A DNA stretch of 64,000 nucleotides from Strigamia acuminata (GCA_949358305.1 OX442315.1:11310427-11374426), one strand, 5' to 3'; shown: positions 44,801-55,363, counted from the first letter of the stretch. Program-made: numbers and translations. The notes: generated by a model not told the origin, from the letters alone.

Positions 44801-46129
44801 GTTTATACCTGGAAAGGTATGAAACGTGATATTACACGTTTTATTCAGCATTGTCAAGGATGTCAGGCATGCAAGCCGAGATCGAAGACAGAAATAGAAA
44901 GCGCTCAGATTGGACCATTTGGACCATTTGACTGCCTCAGTGTGGATTTGTCTGGCCCAAAACCCAGAACCAGAAAAAACAATACCCACATTTGCGTCAT
45001 CGTAGATGTCGCTACACATTGGCCAGAATTATTTCCAATGTGTAATCCAACGGCAATAAAGGTTGCCAACACAATTTATCACTTATCGATAACTTTTGGA
45101 TTTCCAAGACAAATTATAAGTGATAATGGACCTCAATTTCGATCACAGGTCTATAAAGAATTTTGCAAAAAATTCGACATGTCGCGAACACCGACATCGA
45201 TTTATCATCCACAAAGCAATCCTGTGGAGAGAACCAATCGAGATATTAAATATTTAGTTTCGATTTATTTAGATATTCATGACCAATGGGATGAGTATCT
45301 ACGCGAATTTGCATTCAGTTTGAGAACAACTGTAACAAGAGGCAGAGATTATTCTCTTGCTTTCTTAAATTTTTTCCGAGAATTAAGAATTCCTTGGGAT
45401 CCAAGAAGTCCGGAAGGAATTTTAGTCATTGACCCAAAAAATCCGCATTTATATGTTCAGAAATTAGAAGCAATAATTGCAGAGACGTATCAGCATATGA
45501 TGTCTCACGTCTTAGATTTGAGACGTCGTGTCGAAGCTGAAAAATCAGATAAGAAATTCGACAACTTCAGACAAAATGATTTAGTCTGGCGAGAGTCTCA
45601 TATTCTCTCAAATGCCGCTAAAGGAATAGCAGCAGGCATTTCACCAAAAAGGAATGGGCCTTATGTAATTGTCAAAAGGTTACAAGGAGGCGCCTTTCAA
45701 CTTCGACGGCTGAGTGATAATAAAATTTATCCAGCTGTTCACGGCACTGAATTAATGCCGTACTTTCCCGTTTTCAACCAAGAAATTTGGCTGGAAGGGG
45801 AGGAAGTGGGTCAAAAAACAAAAAATATTGTTAATATCTTGGATGATGTTGAATTATCCAAAATTCCTGTCGAAAACACGGAATCGAATGAAAAATCGAA
45901 ACTCAAAAATAACGAAGTCGATGAAATAAACCAGCGACTTGAAAATGTTTCTCTTGATGAAAATCTAGAAAAGGAAATGTTTTTAGAAAAAGAGAAAATT
46001 TCAAACAATGAAGAAGATAACTCATCTGACATTGGAGACGATGCTGATGACAATCTAAACAAGTTGGATTGTACTTCGCGAAAGTCAAAGTACAACTTGA
46101 GATCTCGCGTTCCGCGAGTCAAGACATAG
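41861..46129 (+). CDS. pol: Pol of Ty3/Gypsy-type element 1 (expressed by -1 frameshift)
   Basis: About 1420 codons in the -1 frame relative to Gag, without ATG near its start, so it is made as a Gag-Pol fusion. Counted from 41903: aspartic protease with LDSGA (about 145-149) and LLGCDF; reverse transcriptase with IDLTKGYWQ, MPFGLVNAP and the catalytic YLDD (about 490-493); RNase H with HTDAS and TELE; integrase with an HHCC zinc domain (HGHPLSGHPG ... CQGCQAC, about 945-990) and the D,D,E triad in SVDLSG, SDNGPQF and PVERTNR (about 1014, 1074, 1109). The C-terminus has a GPY-like block (RNGPYVIVKRLQGG) but no chromodomain; an acidic tail follows. All catalytic residues are present, so it may be active. 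Confidence 0.95.
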   Translation, partial: HVSKKLVGADPSGLVDAASPPKSESENENLKIMEDVGEVIDELIRQTELKEKESLDVKKEIVGETPTEEDTSNIQDKVEIKDDRPSSVPETPGIEECIKLFAATTLDTNELLDELPLEPPITVHHKLRKFECKVAGIPNSQDLPTLKLETLKGVITGMLDSGANKSFLATSVINQLGLEKYLRPIGPGVRVTTASEEVTPDGTIHLSFRWTHGTLRHPFIVIPNKYPMVLLGCDFMNKLKIQPNPQTMSWNFTQPVDADLPYIPQALLDRYLEKIEEPDSSFMTFAKAYAASVTQGKIDEENFIQKLVEEANLNLEQSKLLEKMLSKHKRIISKDPGKTHLVKHKIELDTEKPIRVPFKSINPQKREIIRQLCQDMIDKGVVVKAEGDYGMRPVLVMRPGNDPRLCIDFRPINTHTKYNPPQMPTIEEILREIGEFEWVSTIDLTKGYWQIELRPEDREKTAFWSPMGRLMFLVMPFGLVNAPTTFQELMEKVLGDVYRKFAWAYLDDIIVVSKSFEEHIKHLDIVFKKLAEANLHAHPGKTHLCRKELIFLGYKVGVEGLAVDPKKVAAITQFPAPTNLKELQRFLGMVNFFHRLIKNLATVAEPLRPLLKKDAEFDWELHHQAAFDAIKDLLTNAETMKMPDLYMPFIVHTDASRQGLGAALTQKKIVDGQEVEMPCVYASRSLQPAEKNYTVTELECLAVVWGLRKFRPYLEYTTFTVQTDHQALKWLMSLSDPSGRLARWQMELMAYSFEIQYVKGPLNVIADALSRAPVSAPDEPEDDGDNDDLLSYCPSPCRSWQMGKLNELPKSIIVNEDDQALINFCINMHDPSGTPDVELRAMMAKKFELPTTNVLIKAFAAKIAKQLECDPPTRDDIIAAQKADKFCQHIRNYLLNKQYPSYIVTRLQRRNFERHASTYLIEEDMLLHYHPTSTDELGEDGRALKVVVPRKLIYKIIWLMHGHPLSGHPGIARTMYRTRRVYTWKGMKRDITRFIQHCQGCQACKPRSKTEIESAQIGPFGPFDCLSVDLSGPKPRTRKNNTHICVIVDVATHWPELFPMCNPTAIKVANTIYHLSITFGFPRQIISDNGPQFRSQVYKEFCKKFDMSRTPTSIYHPQSNPVERTNRDIKYLVSIYLDIHDQWDEYLREFAFSLRTTVTRGRDYSLAFLNFFRELRIPWDPRSPEGILVIDPKNPHLYVQKLEAIIAETYQHMMSHVLDLRRRVEAEKSDKKFDNFRQNDLVWRESHILSNAAKGIAAGISPKRNGPYVIVKRLQGGAFQLRRLSDNKIYPAVHGTELMPYFPVFNQEIWLEGEEVGQKTKNIVNILDDVELSKIPVENTESNEKSKLKNNEVDEINQRLENVSLDENLEKEMFLEKEKISNNEEDNSSDIGDDADDNLNKLDCTSRKSKYNLRSRVPRVKT
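41870..41916 (+). promoter_or_regulatory. programmed -1 frameshift signal between Gag and Pol
   Basis: The heptamer A AAA AAC (41870-41876) is in the Gag frame as CGA AAA AAC, followed by TTG and the Gag stop. Pol is open in the -1 frame from 41861. Five bases after the heptamer, GGCGCAG (41882-41888) can pair with CTGCGTC (41910-41916), and TCCA can pair with TGGA inside it, giving a stem-loop at the expected distance. This is the classical X XXY YYZ arrangement. Confidence 0.85.
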
Positions 46130-46471
46130 CGTTGACTTTCACCTTTTGGGTTTACCCAAAAGATCCGAGAGAGCAATCTCGTGACGTCATTCGTAGTTCA
46201 CACTCGAACGACAACGTTCAAAATGCGTTATAATTTGTGACGTCATTCGGTGTCACCGAAACAAGTTCGTTTCTCCAATCAACGAACTTAGCCACTTTCT
46301 CAGTAGTTTCCAAAGTGGATGCGTCGAGTGCGTTATAACACGACAGTTTTTTGCGAACCTACGAACTGTAAGTAGTTTTTCTGATAGAAAAATTCGATAA
46401 ATATATTTAATATACTTTATTAATTCTTTCTAGCCGAAAGAATTTCTTTTTCGACGCGAAAAAGAAAACGA
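46130..46471 (+). promoter_or_regulatory. Pol-ORF3 spacer with hairpin and two TGACGTCA sites
   Basis: A perfect 9-bp stem with a 2-base loop (CTTTTGGGT/ACCCAAAAG, 46143-46162) lies just after the Pol stop. The CRE-type palindrome TGACGTCA occurs twice (46182-46189 and 46238-46245), both followed by 'ttcg'. These could serve an internal promoter or RNA-processing signal for ORF3; that is inference. Confidence 0.45.
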
Positions 46472-49117
46472 ATGGCAGACGACGAGGTAAACCTCCATGC
46501 GGATGCAGAAATTCCGATGGAAGGTGCCAATAACGAGGTCCAATTATCGTTACAAGAGAGGGTAAATTATTAAAATAATTTTCACTTGGTGTTTCAGTCA
46601 GAAAAATTGAGAAAATTCACTTTTCCTGACTTCAAACACAAGCCGCTAAAAAATAAAAATGGCGGCTATAAAAGTCACGTGCTTCAAGCATGTGCGAAGG
46701 GAGTTGCCATGACAACCAACATCCCTTAGTGGCTCACGGCCACAAGCGCTAAGCTTAAAAAATATTTCAAATAAGAAATTATTTGTTTATTTTTAAATAA
46801 ACTAATTTATTTATTTTTTCGAATATAGATCGAGAGGGATCGAGAAACGCCATTCGCGCTTCCCGATCACGTGCCGACTCAGCACCCGCTGATTTTTCGG
46901 GCGGCGTTGCCCGAAAAAATCAGAAGACTGAAGACGGCAAACAACACGTGGTGGAAGTTGCGCCACGACTTCAGCAGATCGGCGCTGCAAGGATTTGGTG
47001 CAAAAGGCCGATTCATCGAGCGCCTTCACGTCAACGGAGTCGACGAAATCGAGTGGACGCTCGACGAGAGCCCCCCAGGACCACTAGCTGCCGAGTTGCT
47101 GCACAACCAATGGCCAGTGACGCCTCGAGAGCGTCACGAGCGCAGAAGAGTGCTCAGGAGCACCGGAATTAATTACGGTGCTCTCCACCAAGTGAGGAAA
47201 AACCTCAAGACGACGCAGCGAGAAGTCGTGCAACGGTACCGCAAGTCCGTTCGTGACGGGAACCCGCAATTTCCCGCCACACAAACCGAGCTCCACCAGT
47301 TGGCGCTCGCCGGGTGCTTCAATGATTTTCCGGGATTCTTCCCGTCGAAAGCACTCCGAGCCGCCGCAGCGCAGCTTCGCGTCGACGAAAATCGACAACT
47401 GGCTCAAGAACACGAGGCAGAGGAGCAAGCGCGATGCGCTCTCCCGTTCTATCGAGAAGATGAACTCCCGGCCCCAGCGGCCATCAATCCTCCGCCACAA
47501 GACGAGGATTTGAGGGTGGGAAGACTCCCTCCGCCGGATCAAGCAACACGCCCGATGTTTCGAGAATCCAGCCGCGATCGAGAGGAGCGACAGAAGCGAT
47601 CGCGCCCATATTCGACTGAAGCACAGCCACCACGCCCGCAGTCGCGACGAGGACGGACACCAGAGTCGTTTGGCTCGTCGTCTTCGTTAAGCTTCGAATC
47701 GGACTCCACAATCCAGTCCGCCCGAAGTAGCCGAACCGCCTCCACGTTCAAAGTGGACAACCCGGCTACTCCATACGCCATGAGACGTGTCGTCGGTGAT
47801 ATCTCTCCCGACTGTAGCGTGCCAGTACCTGGACACGCTAGCCGCTTGCCCGAACATGGATATGTTTCCCGCTTGCCGGCTGGAGTTAGCAACCTGCAAC
47901 TCCGGCCATTTTTTAGTGAGTCATTCGGACCACAATGGACCTGCTACGAGCAGCAACCCATTAGAGCGCAGCAGGAAGTGCTCCAGAAGCTGGACGCATA
48001 CCAAAGCGCCCAGATCGCCGAGTCGCAGAAGGACTGGCAGAGACTAGCTGAAAGGCTAGAACTCTCCGACATCAATACAATTGATGATCCCCGCCTGATG
48101 GATTTTCAGCGTCAGCTCATTCCGGGGATGACTAGGGTGTTGTACCCTGGTGTTCTTCCTTCGCCAGGACAGGCATTAGCGGCCATTACGTACCTTTGGA
48201 CCGCGCCGATGGGCCTGTCGGAGAAGAAAGTCGAGCTGTGGTACCACCTCCGGCTCGACCCGCCTACGATCTTAGCCGAGCTCATTAAGCAAGTCGTAGC
48301 AAACGGCGAGACCGAAGAAGAGGCCACCGTTCGGTTACGAACCGAGTGGTCCTTTGCGAAGGCCACAGCGCAAATGGCCGGAAGAACAACGCTTCCAGTT
48401 ACGAGCGCCACAGCAGCCGCGTCGCTAGCTGTTTTCCAGTCGGCTCAAGAGGGCGCTGGATGTTCGTTTTGGCCGGAGAACGCCGGAAGTTCTCAAACTC
48501 CAGCCGGAGTTCAACGGGTAGTCGAACCCCGTAAGCTCACCGGAGTTGGTCGAGCGCAGGGACGAGGCGTCACACCCTCGTCAACCTCCGCACCCGCGTT
48601 GGTTTTCTTGGGCTCGCCGAGCCATTTCGACGATGCCACGACGGAAGACTCACGTCCACCGCCGCCGCCGCCGCCAGCCAAGCCGGAGACGAAGGTCAAG
48701 CCGCTGAAGAAAGAGTCAGCTTACAAGACTCTGATGCGCCTGTATCCGCACTTCTATTTGACGCCGGATACGCGAACACTGCTTAGCAACAACCACAAGT
48801 TGTCGAGGCAGGTGTTTATGTGGCTCGAGGACCACATCCGGGTGTTAAGCCCACCATCTGTGCTCCACGACCGACTCCTGAGAGCACGATTGGCGCCAGA
48901 GGATCCGATAGAGTTTGCGGCGCTAGGATTTTTCAACCGAGCGAACTCGGCAAGAATCATCCAGGTTTGGCTTCATGTCAACCCTGGAATGGTCTCCGGA
49001 CCAAACGCAGGTCGCGACCTGTGTACGGTTAACGAGCGGTCAGATCCGAGGAATAACGACACGGACATGATGCGCCCGTTGACGCCTGAGCGAACTCAGA
49101 ACATGGACGAATCATAA
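46472..49117 (+). CDS. ORF3 of element 1, spliced, unknown function
   Basis: Exon 1 (46472-46561, ATG start, 30 codons) and exon 2 (46829-49117) join in phase 0 across a 267-bp GT-AG intron, giving 792 aa. Without splicing the long frame has no early ATG. The position after pol is that of an envelope gene, but there is no signal peptide, membrane segment, Cys pattern or furin site. Instead there is a basic, W/R-rich N-terminal domain (FRAALPEKIRRLKTANNTWW ...), a Ser/Arg/Pro-rich middle, a folded-looking segment (about 440-560, LSEKKVELWYHLRLDPPTIL), a Pro run, and a C-terminal domain (KTLMRLYPHFYLTPDTRTLL ...). The C-terminal part looks vaguely gag-like (helical, LxRxxR), but I cannot assign it. 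Its GC content is clearly higher than that of gag and pol, suggesting a separate origin. Confidence 0.75.
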
Positions 49118-49154
49118 ATTGGTTCGTTCATTTTCTCTCCATGTAAGATTCGTC

Positions 49155-49169
49155 TTAAATGGGGGGATG
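49155..49169 (+). promoter_or_regulatory. polypurine tract region before the 3' LTR (element 1)
   Basis: A G-rich run (aaatggggggatg) directly precedes the 3' LTR, as expected for the plus-strand primer, although it is short. Confidence 0.5.
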
Positions 49170-50160
49170 TGTGGTGATCTCAAAATATTTCACCAACTTA
49201 GAAGATAAAATTAATTGTCTTCTAATTAATTTGACTGTGGCACACGCCAAGTCAGATCATGTGACCGAGGGGAGAAATCCTCTCTAGGCACATATCACTC
49301 CAGGTTGTCCGGGGTGAAAACGGTTATTAGCCGTTATGGTGCAATATGGTGTAATAACCACTAGTTGCACCCATTTGAGCTAAGTGCGCAGGTTTTCTGC
49401 GCAATGTTGAAGCGTGCTGGGCTCGCGCCTTGGCTCAAATCGTGACTCTGAAAAATAACACACAACCACAAACATCACTGCTTTTGCTCCTGAAAGAAAA
49501 GTATTGATAGTGGACTCGTGTTCTTCAGTTTCACCTGCTATCTTTGTGCAACAAACGCACAAAGCCAGCAATTCAGCTTGAATTAGCCGTCGCTAATTCC
49601 AGCTATCGTAACGAGAAGTTTCCCGTGTCGCGTGAACCATCGCCGTCGCAGTAGCGCGAACTGCTGCCACCGCCATCGGACGTGAACGGACGCCTGCCCG
49701 AACGTGAACCACCGCCCCGTGCCGTCGTACTTCGTGTGGAAGACTCACCGTGAACCATCATCCGAGGATCATCGTACGTGTGAGTGAAGACGAGGAAAAT
49801 AGCGGAAGCCATTTTCCTAACAACTTTGGTTGTCAAGCGTATTCGCCGCGCTTTGTAGCTTGCAACAGTCGTTGCAAGCCCTCCATTGTTTTCCCGCTCA
49901 TTCTCGCGACTTGTCGCATCTGTGATATTATTATTTTAATTAATCAATATATAATTCATAATAATACTAGTCATTGTAATTTATAACGAATAAAACCTTT
50001 TGTGTGATTTTTATCATAAAATTGTGTCTTTATTTTCCTACTTAATAAACTTAACCCTAGACAAGTTTAAGGCCGCTGATTGTAAGTCTATTTTAGCATT
50101 CACCTGCGGTTTCGTGCTTATTTATTAGAAATAAGTGCGATAATAACCCGGATCGCAGCA
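49170..50160 (+). repeat. 3' LTR of element 1
   Basis: TGTGGTGATC ... GATCGCAGCA, 991 bp. It is clearly diverged from the 5' LTR in its middle part and lacks a target duplication with the left flank (ccgat against aaata). It ends inside the last exon of gene B. Confidence 0.9.
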
Positions 50161-50594
50161 AAATATATCGCACCGCCACCCGCGATGATTGCAATTAGAA
50201 GCATCACAATTCCTAGTGCCGCCATATCACCTGCAATTTAAAACAATTTGATTAACTCGACTAGCTGGTAAGACCATGAATCAAGAATAACATGGACACG
50301 TATCCACATGTTCAGAGCGTTTTGCCACCGATGGCGCCACATAATATGTAGCCGCACTGTAACAAGTAACAAACATTCTTAGTTGGCAAGCGATGCATGA
50401 CACGTGATTGCTGTCATCCAATCAGTGCACAGAACAACGAATCAATAGGAAATAAAACACAAATACAAGTCCATATTATCCTTGGTTCATGATAAGTCTT
50501 AAGATTTCAGATTGAGATTTACCTGATCCGTACCCATCACCACTGCTCTTAACGGCGGATGAAGTTGGATCCACTGGGCCTTTAGTCGAATTCT

Positions 50595-51348
50595 CTGTAA
50601 AAATATAAAACCATACAGTGTATACAGTCTCTAATATTTCTAGAAAATTCTTAGTCTTTACGTTCCACCTCCCAAACTTCTGTTTGAAAAAACGAAACGT
50701 CTCAGACTCCTACGATTACTGAATCATAAGTGAAACCCAATTCTCCCGTTTGCCAGATTAAACTACCCAGGACACCAACAGGATCACAAACCAAATACTC
50801 TTGTTCAACCAGACTGACATGTAGGGCTCTAACTCTTTCAGCGTTAAGCCCGTAAATATCTCTTCTGCCTAACACTGAGGGTTTGTGCATAGGCAAAAAT
50901 ACCAGACAAGGAAACGTTTATATCTTTTGCGAGGGCAGGACCGTCCTAATACATTTAAACGCCCAGGGCTAAAAATATCAGGTACCCCTTGTTATAAGAT
51001 GGCAACGTGAAATGCAATAAAGTAATAGTGACTACCACCATTCAATTTTATTTTGCACACAAATATGGATACCACGGTATTACGTCATAAAGAAAAACCG
51101 CGGTATGGTATACCGCTACCGCACGCAAGACTAGTGACCTGCGTCACTGCCTCACACTGCCCAATAGCCACAAGGTCACCCCTCTCTCGCAGAGTGGTAT
51201 AATAAAGGCCAACCACCCAACAATCTGGAGTCCCTGTCTTAACATTTTACGTGAGCATGCGTCCCACCATATGGTAGCTCGTTCCCAAACTGCCATGTGA
51301 ACCCTTTTTAGGATTGGAAATAAAACAATTGTTCAGTGTGGTCAGTAC
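50595..51348. other. long intron of gene B, no element recognised
   Basis: The equivalent of intron 17 of gene A. Contains a 64-codon open stretch on the minus strand (50896-50702) without recognisable motif and a palindrome-rich stretch at 51080-51120. Nothing else stands out. Confidence 0.35.
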
Positions 51349-53450
51349 CTTGTGACAAATTATCAAAATTAAACTGAGTTTTCATTCCGGTCAATCGGTA
51401 GTGATCGCAGTCGTCGCTTTCGACAAACTGCGGCTTTTCGTCATTTGTCGTTGGTTTCTTCGGTTCCATCACGTGACAAACCGACTTGAGAGTCGTGCCT
51501 GGAAAAGGCGTGCACATTTCAAAGTCGATGCATCCGGCCGGGTCCAAGAAGCAATGTTTGGCGCACTCCGCCGCACTCACGTCGTACTTAATGATGGTGT
51601 ATCTTTCGGCGGCATCCTTTATGGATTTGTGCGGAATCGTGCGGTACATCCGAATGAATTGTTCTGAAAGCAACTAAACATGACGGAAAAGAATCGACAA
51701 ATTTCGTCACACCAAATATCCGTACGGGAATAATGAAGGCAATCCGTGTTCCGCACGTAATACTCCGACTGCTGGTAATGCTTGGCGTGGAAGACGCAAG
51801 TTTGTTTTCCGCCGGCGCTGCAGAAGTCTATGGAATGACACGCCGTCCCGTCGGTCTTTTTCCTGCAAATTGCAAAACACGACTGCAGACTTTCTCCCGT
51901 CACTGTGGAATCTGTTGCTTTGTCAATGGGCAGTTGCGTGCCCGGATATACACTGAAGTCGTAGGCAAAGTCCTCTAAAATCAAAGAAATTTCAATTTAA
52001 TTTTAATTTAATATTTCTTTCAAAAACCAACTTTCGTAAAGATCGCAGTTTGAAGCCCACTCTTTGTCGGTCCGATCGTCGTATAAAGTTTCACTCATCA
52101 CGCAGGATTGGGTGTTCTTGCAGTACATGAACATGTTGCACGCCGAGTGGCGTTCGGCATCGCATTCCCTTGCACACTGATCGAGCGTCGTTTGGCCACC
52201 GATTACCGAATCCGGACTCGTAGTGCTCATTTTCATGTTGCCCTTTATTTTGAATTTAACCAAAGATGCGCCTGCAATAGTACAAATCAAAATTTATGTT
52301 CAGGGACCCTTTAGACCACCTTTTTGGGGGCCTAAATGCCTAAATACCTTTTCCGTCGATATCTTTTTCCGACATTAATCTGTACGTCGAGGAAGTGCCG
52401 ATGAAAACTATTTCCTATACGGTAGTGCAATAAATGTGATTAACTGGTAATTAGCAATAAATTCAGACAAAGTGCTGCGTAGATTTCATAGGAAAGCTTA
52501 CTTTTCCGTCGGTGCCTTTTGTTGCCACTTTAAACTTCTCTTCAAAAATTGCATTTTCGATTTTAAAATATACATCGTAGCTTAACGTTGGGTCTGGTAA
52601 TTTATAATCACTAACGGAGCCATTTATCCCTTGTTAAAAAAAAAGGGAAAAAAATATTTATTTATTTATGTATTTAAAATGGGTCTCATTTAAAACCCCA
52701 CTAAAGTTCCTTGGATTTCCACTAAAAAGAAACTAAATCTCACACTGACTAATTTTTCCACAATCGGTAATTTTTTGTCCCACTAATTTAGCTAAGGCAA
52801 AAAATACTATTTTTCCCACTATAATTAAATTGGACAAGAAAAAACTGATTTAACCACTACTATTACTATCTTGTTACGCTAATTTATCTGGGATTTTGCG
52901 AACGTTTTGCTAACGTTTTGCAGGCTTTTATGTAACGTTTGGCATATATACATAGGTAGTTTATTTTCAAATCACAATCGTTTGCAATGACATCTCAGAG
53001 GGTCGTGTATTACAACTCGGATTCGGAAAGTGATGACAGCGATGAAAATAGCCAGCCACCAAGACTAAACAATTAAGTCTGAAATTTGTGCGGACATTTA
53101 GTGTTTACAGCTCGCGTGCTCAGATGAAGAGTTCAACGTTGGGAAAGGTTTATTCTTACGTAAATGGGCCGTAGTTGACAATGTGGACGCTTTTTTAGCT
53201 TATTTCGAAGCGGAGTATCTCAACCGGTTTGTTGGATAGCATGTTGGCTGTTGTGTTTGAGCTGCATGCACCAATAACAGCCTTGAATGTACAAACAATG
53301 TCATTAAGACACACGGAACATTTCGAAATAGACTACCATTGCATCGTTTTCTGTAGGTTCTAAAAGGTTTGGTTCAAAATTGGTCAGTTGAACGAAATCC
53401 TCAAAATGTGAATGCAAAACTATTTGCCGTTAAACCAAGAATTACTCTGA

Positions 53451-54253
53451 CAAGGGGAGAGCACCAATAAGCTATCACAGATTGTTGTAATATTAAACAA
53501 GAAGGATTGTTATATCATGCTGAATGAGACCCTAAAATAATTTCATTCTATAAACAGCCAACAATGCAAACAATGAGCTGAAAGTTGGCACTGTTTTGTC
53601 TGTGTATACATCAAATCTGAGCAATCAGGCCTAGTGTATGAATACTGTAAACAACAGTTGCTAGGTAAAAAATAGTTCCAAGATCCAAGTTCAATTTTAT
53701 CATTTGAGATTCAATGATGTCATTTCCTCTTTTGATATCACATGACATATGACATCAGAACTTTGTTCAACAACATGACTGTCTTCATGAAGACAATAAT
53801 AGTTTGTAGTGGTGGTCCAGTGGTTAAGGCAATGGACTAGGTATCTTTCCACACAGGTTCAAATCCTGATGTGTGTGAAAATTTTTACATTTATTTTTTG
53901 TTAAATTTTAGCAGTTATTTTAATGTTTGTAATTTTATATTTGTTTTCAGAAAATTTTAATTTGATTAATTTTAATTTTTTAACAAATATAAAATTACAA
54001 ACATTAAAATAACTGCTAAAATTTAACAAAAAATAAATGTAAAAATTTTCACACACATCAGGATTTGAACTAGGCCTGATTGCTCAGATTTGATGTATAC
54101 ACAGACAAAACAGTGCCAACTTTCAGCTCATTGTTTGCATTGTTGGCTGTTTATAGAATGAAATTATTTTAGGGTCTCATTCAGCATGATATAACAATCC
54201 TTCTTGTTTAATATTACAACAATCTGTGATAGCTTATTGGTGCTCTCCCCTTG
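53451..54253. mobile_element. 803-bp foldback element inside the MULE
   Basis: Arms of about 185 bp (53451-53635 and 54070-54253), starting CAAGGGGAGAGCACCAATAA, interrupt the MULE transposase frame. A second palindrome lies inside it (about 53856-53947 against 53977-54069). Flanking TGA triplets may be a 3-bp target duplication. The middle includes a tRNA-like segment. Confidence 0.7.
53806..53877 (+). repeat. tRNA-Ser-derived SINE head
   Basis: 72 bases resemble a serine tRNA: GTAGTGGTGGTCCAGTGGTT (A-box region), then aaggcaatggactag (anticodon arm, degenerate) and GGTTCAAATCC (B box). The variable arm is missing and the acceptor stem does not pair well, so it is not a functional tRNA gene. 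An inverted fragment of its 3' part is at 54050-54069, within the palindrome. Confidence 0.6.
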
Positions 54254-54663
54254 TGAGTCTTATGACGGAAGCGTACAACTGGAAACGTTCGAAACCGAAA
54301 ATAATCTCCCGTGAAACAGGTGAATTGAAACCATACTTCATTGTCCCAAAAGGGCAAGCGACAGCGAAGGGTAACGACATAAACCAGTATTTGCGCCAGA
54401 TGGAAACCCAGAATTGGACACGTTTTGAAACGTACAAGAAGACGAAGAATAGATTCTGGTTAGTTCGATTTAGCAACCAGAAATGGGATGAGGGAACTTG
54501 TTCTTGTCCGATATTTTTTAAGCAATACATATGCAAACATGTCGTGGGTATTGCTATTATCGAGCAGTACCTAAGTGTTCCAAGTGAGGCCAAGAACGTG
54601 CCTTTGGGTGAGAAACGTAAGCGAGGTAGGCCAACGAAAGCCAAAAAGGCTTTCATTTTATAA
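54226..54663 (+). pseudogene. MULE transposase C-terminal fragment with SWIM finger
   Basis: The MULE-derived part starts after the foldback element (from about 54254). It contains W.V...........C.CP.F....CKH, the SWIM zinc-binding pattern CxC...CxH (CSCPIFFKQYICKH), then a nuclear-localisation/AT-hook-like tail KRKRGRPTKAKKA and a stop. The first ten residues of the open frame come from the foldback element and are not original. Confidence 0.7.
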
Positions 54664-55363
54664 TAGTGGGATTAGTGGATGTAATAAGTTTTTTTAGTGG
54701 AAAAATAAGTTTGGTTTAAATAAATACTTTTAGTGGAAAAAATAGTTTTTTTGGCTTAGTTAAATTAGTGGGACAAAAAAGTACCGATAGTGGAAAAACC
54801 AGTCAGTGTAGGATTTAGTTTTTTTTAGTGGAAATTCAAGCCACTATATTGGAATTTTAATTTATGCCCATTTAAAATTTGGTTGTGAGATTTACGTGCG
54901 TTTCGCGGATCTTCTAACAAAGTTAAAGTGACTACAACAAACTCATTTAGCATGTTGTCAACCTAAATGTAGAAAATTGCAATTACTCGATTCGCTAATA
55001 TAAAATAAGTCGTTGCACTGTACATACCCTAAATTTGTGCATTCTCATTTCGGGTATTTTTGTTAATTGTATAACCGCCACCCTAAAATTACGCTCGAAA
55101 TCTGGAATGCTTTCAATCCCCAGATAAGAGCCTGCAATTCAATTTCAAAAATAGTAAATGTTTTACATTAAATTGAAAACTTTAAATACCTTGGAAGACA
55201 ACTTGGAATCTCAGTTTTTGGGTATCCATGTAGCAATTTGAAACATCAAATTTGTTCCACGGCGGATAGCCGGGTTCAAAATTGTAATAATATTGTCGAG
55301 ACGTCGATGATTCCTAAGAGATAAACATTTGATCAAGCCTTTGGCCATTTTGTAATAACTGAT

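Larger units (their letters stand above)
52696..54868. mobile_element. MULE (Mutator-like) relic in an intron of gene B
   Basis: The direct repeat CATTTAAAA (9 bp) lies at 52687-52695 and 54869-54877, the duplication size of Mutator-like elements. The ends carry inverted similarity of over 100 bp (tttccactaaaaa ... actaaatc near 52715 against its inverse near 54830). Inside are an ATG with a 29-codon acidic start (52987-53076) and, at 54270-54663, the C-terminus of a transposase with a SWIM zinc finger; the catalytic centre is deleted. The equivalent intron of gene A (26055-26133) is 79 bp and serves as the empty site. Confidence 0.75.
50161..55313 (-). pseudogene. gene B: paralogue of gene A truncated at both ends
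   Basis: Ten exons in phase, equivalent to exons 10-19 of gene A: 55313-55190, 55131-55028, 54962-54896, 52629-52502, 52414-52348, 52271-52032, 51974-51726, 51663-51349, 50594-50523, 50230-50161. Exons 11, 12, 14, 15 and 16 have the same lengths as in gene A (104, 67, 67, 240, 249 bp). They encode the end of the second LolA-like domain, three PAN/Apple-like Cys modules, a longer linker (18 more residues in all) and the start of the membrane span (LGIVMLLIAIIAGGGAIYF). The 3' LTR of element 1 begins at that point, so the tail and stop are lost. The 5' side meets the LTR of element 2 at 56181-55364, so the signal peptide and first domain are not in the window. No frameshift is seen within the exons, so loss is recent, or upstream exons may be spliced across element 2. 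Confidence 0.75.

Noticed and set aside
46472-49117. ORF3 as an envelope gene
   Set aside because: Position fits, but there is no signal peptide, membrane anchor, cleavage site or Cys pattern.
53806-53877. Functional tRNA-Ser gene
   Set aside because: A and B boxes are present, but the variable arm is missing and the acceptor and anticodon stems are degraded; a SINE-type derivative fits better.
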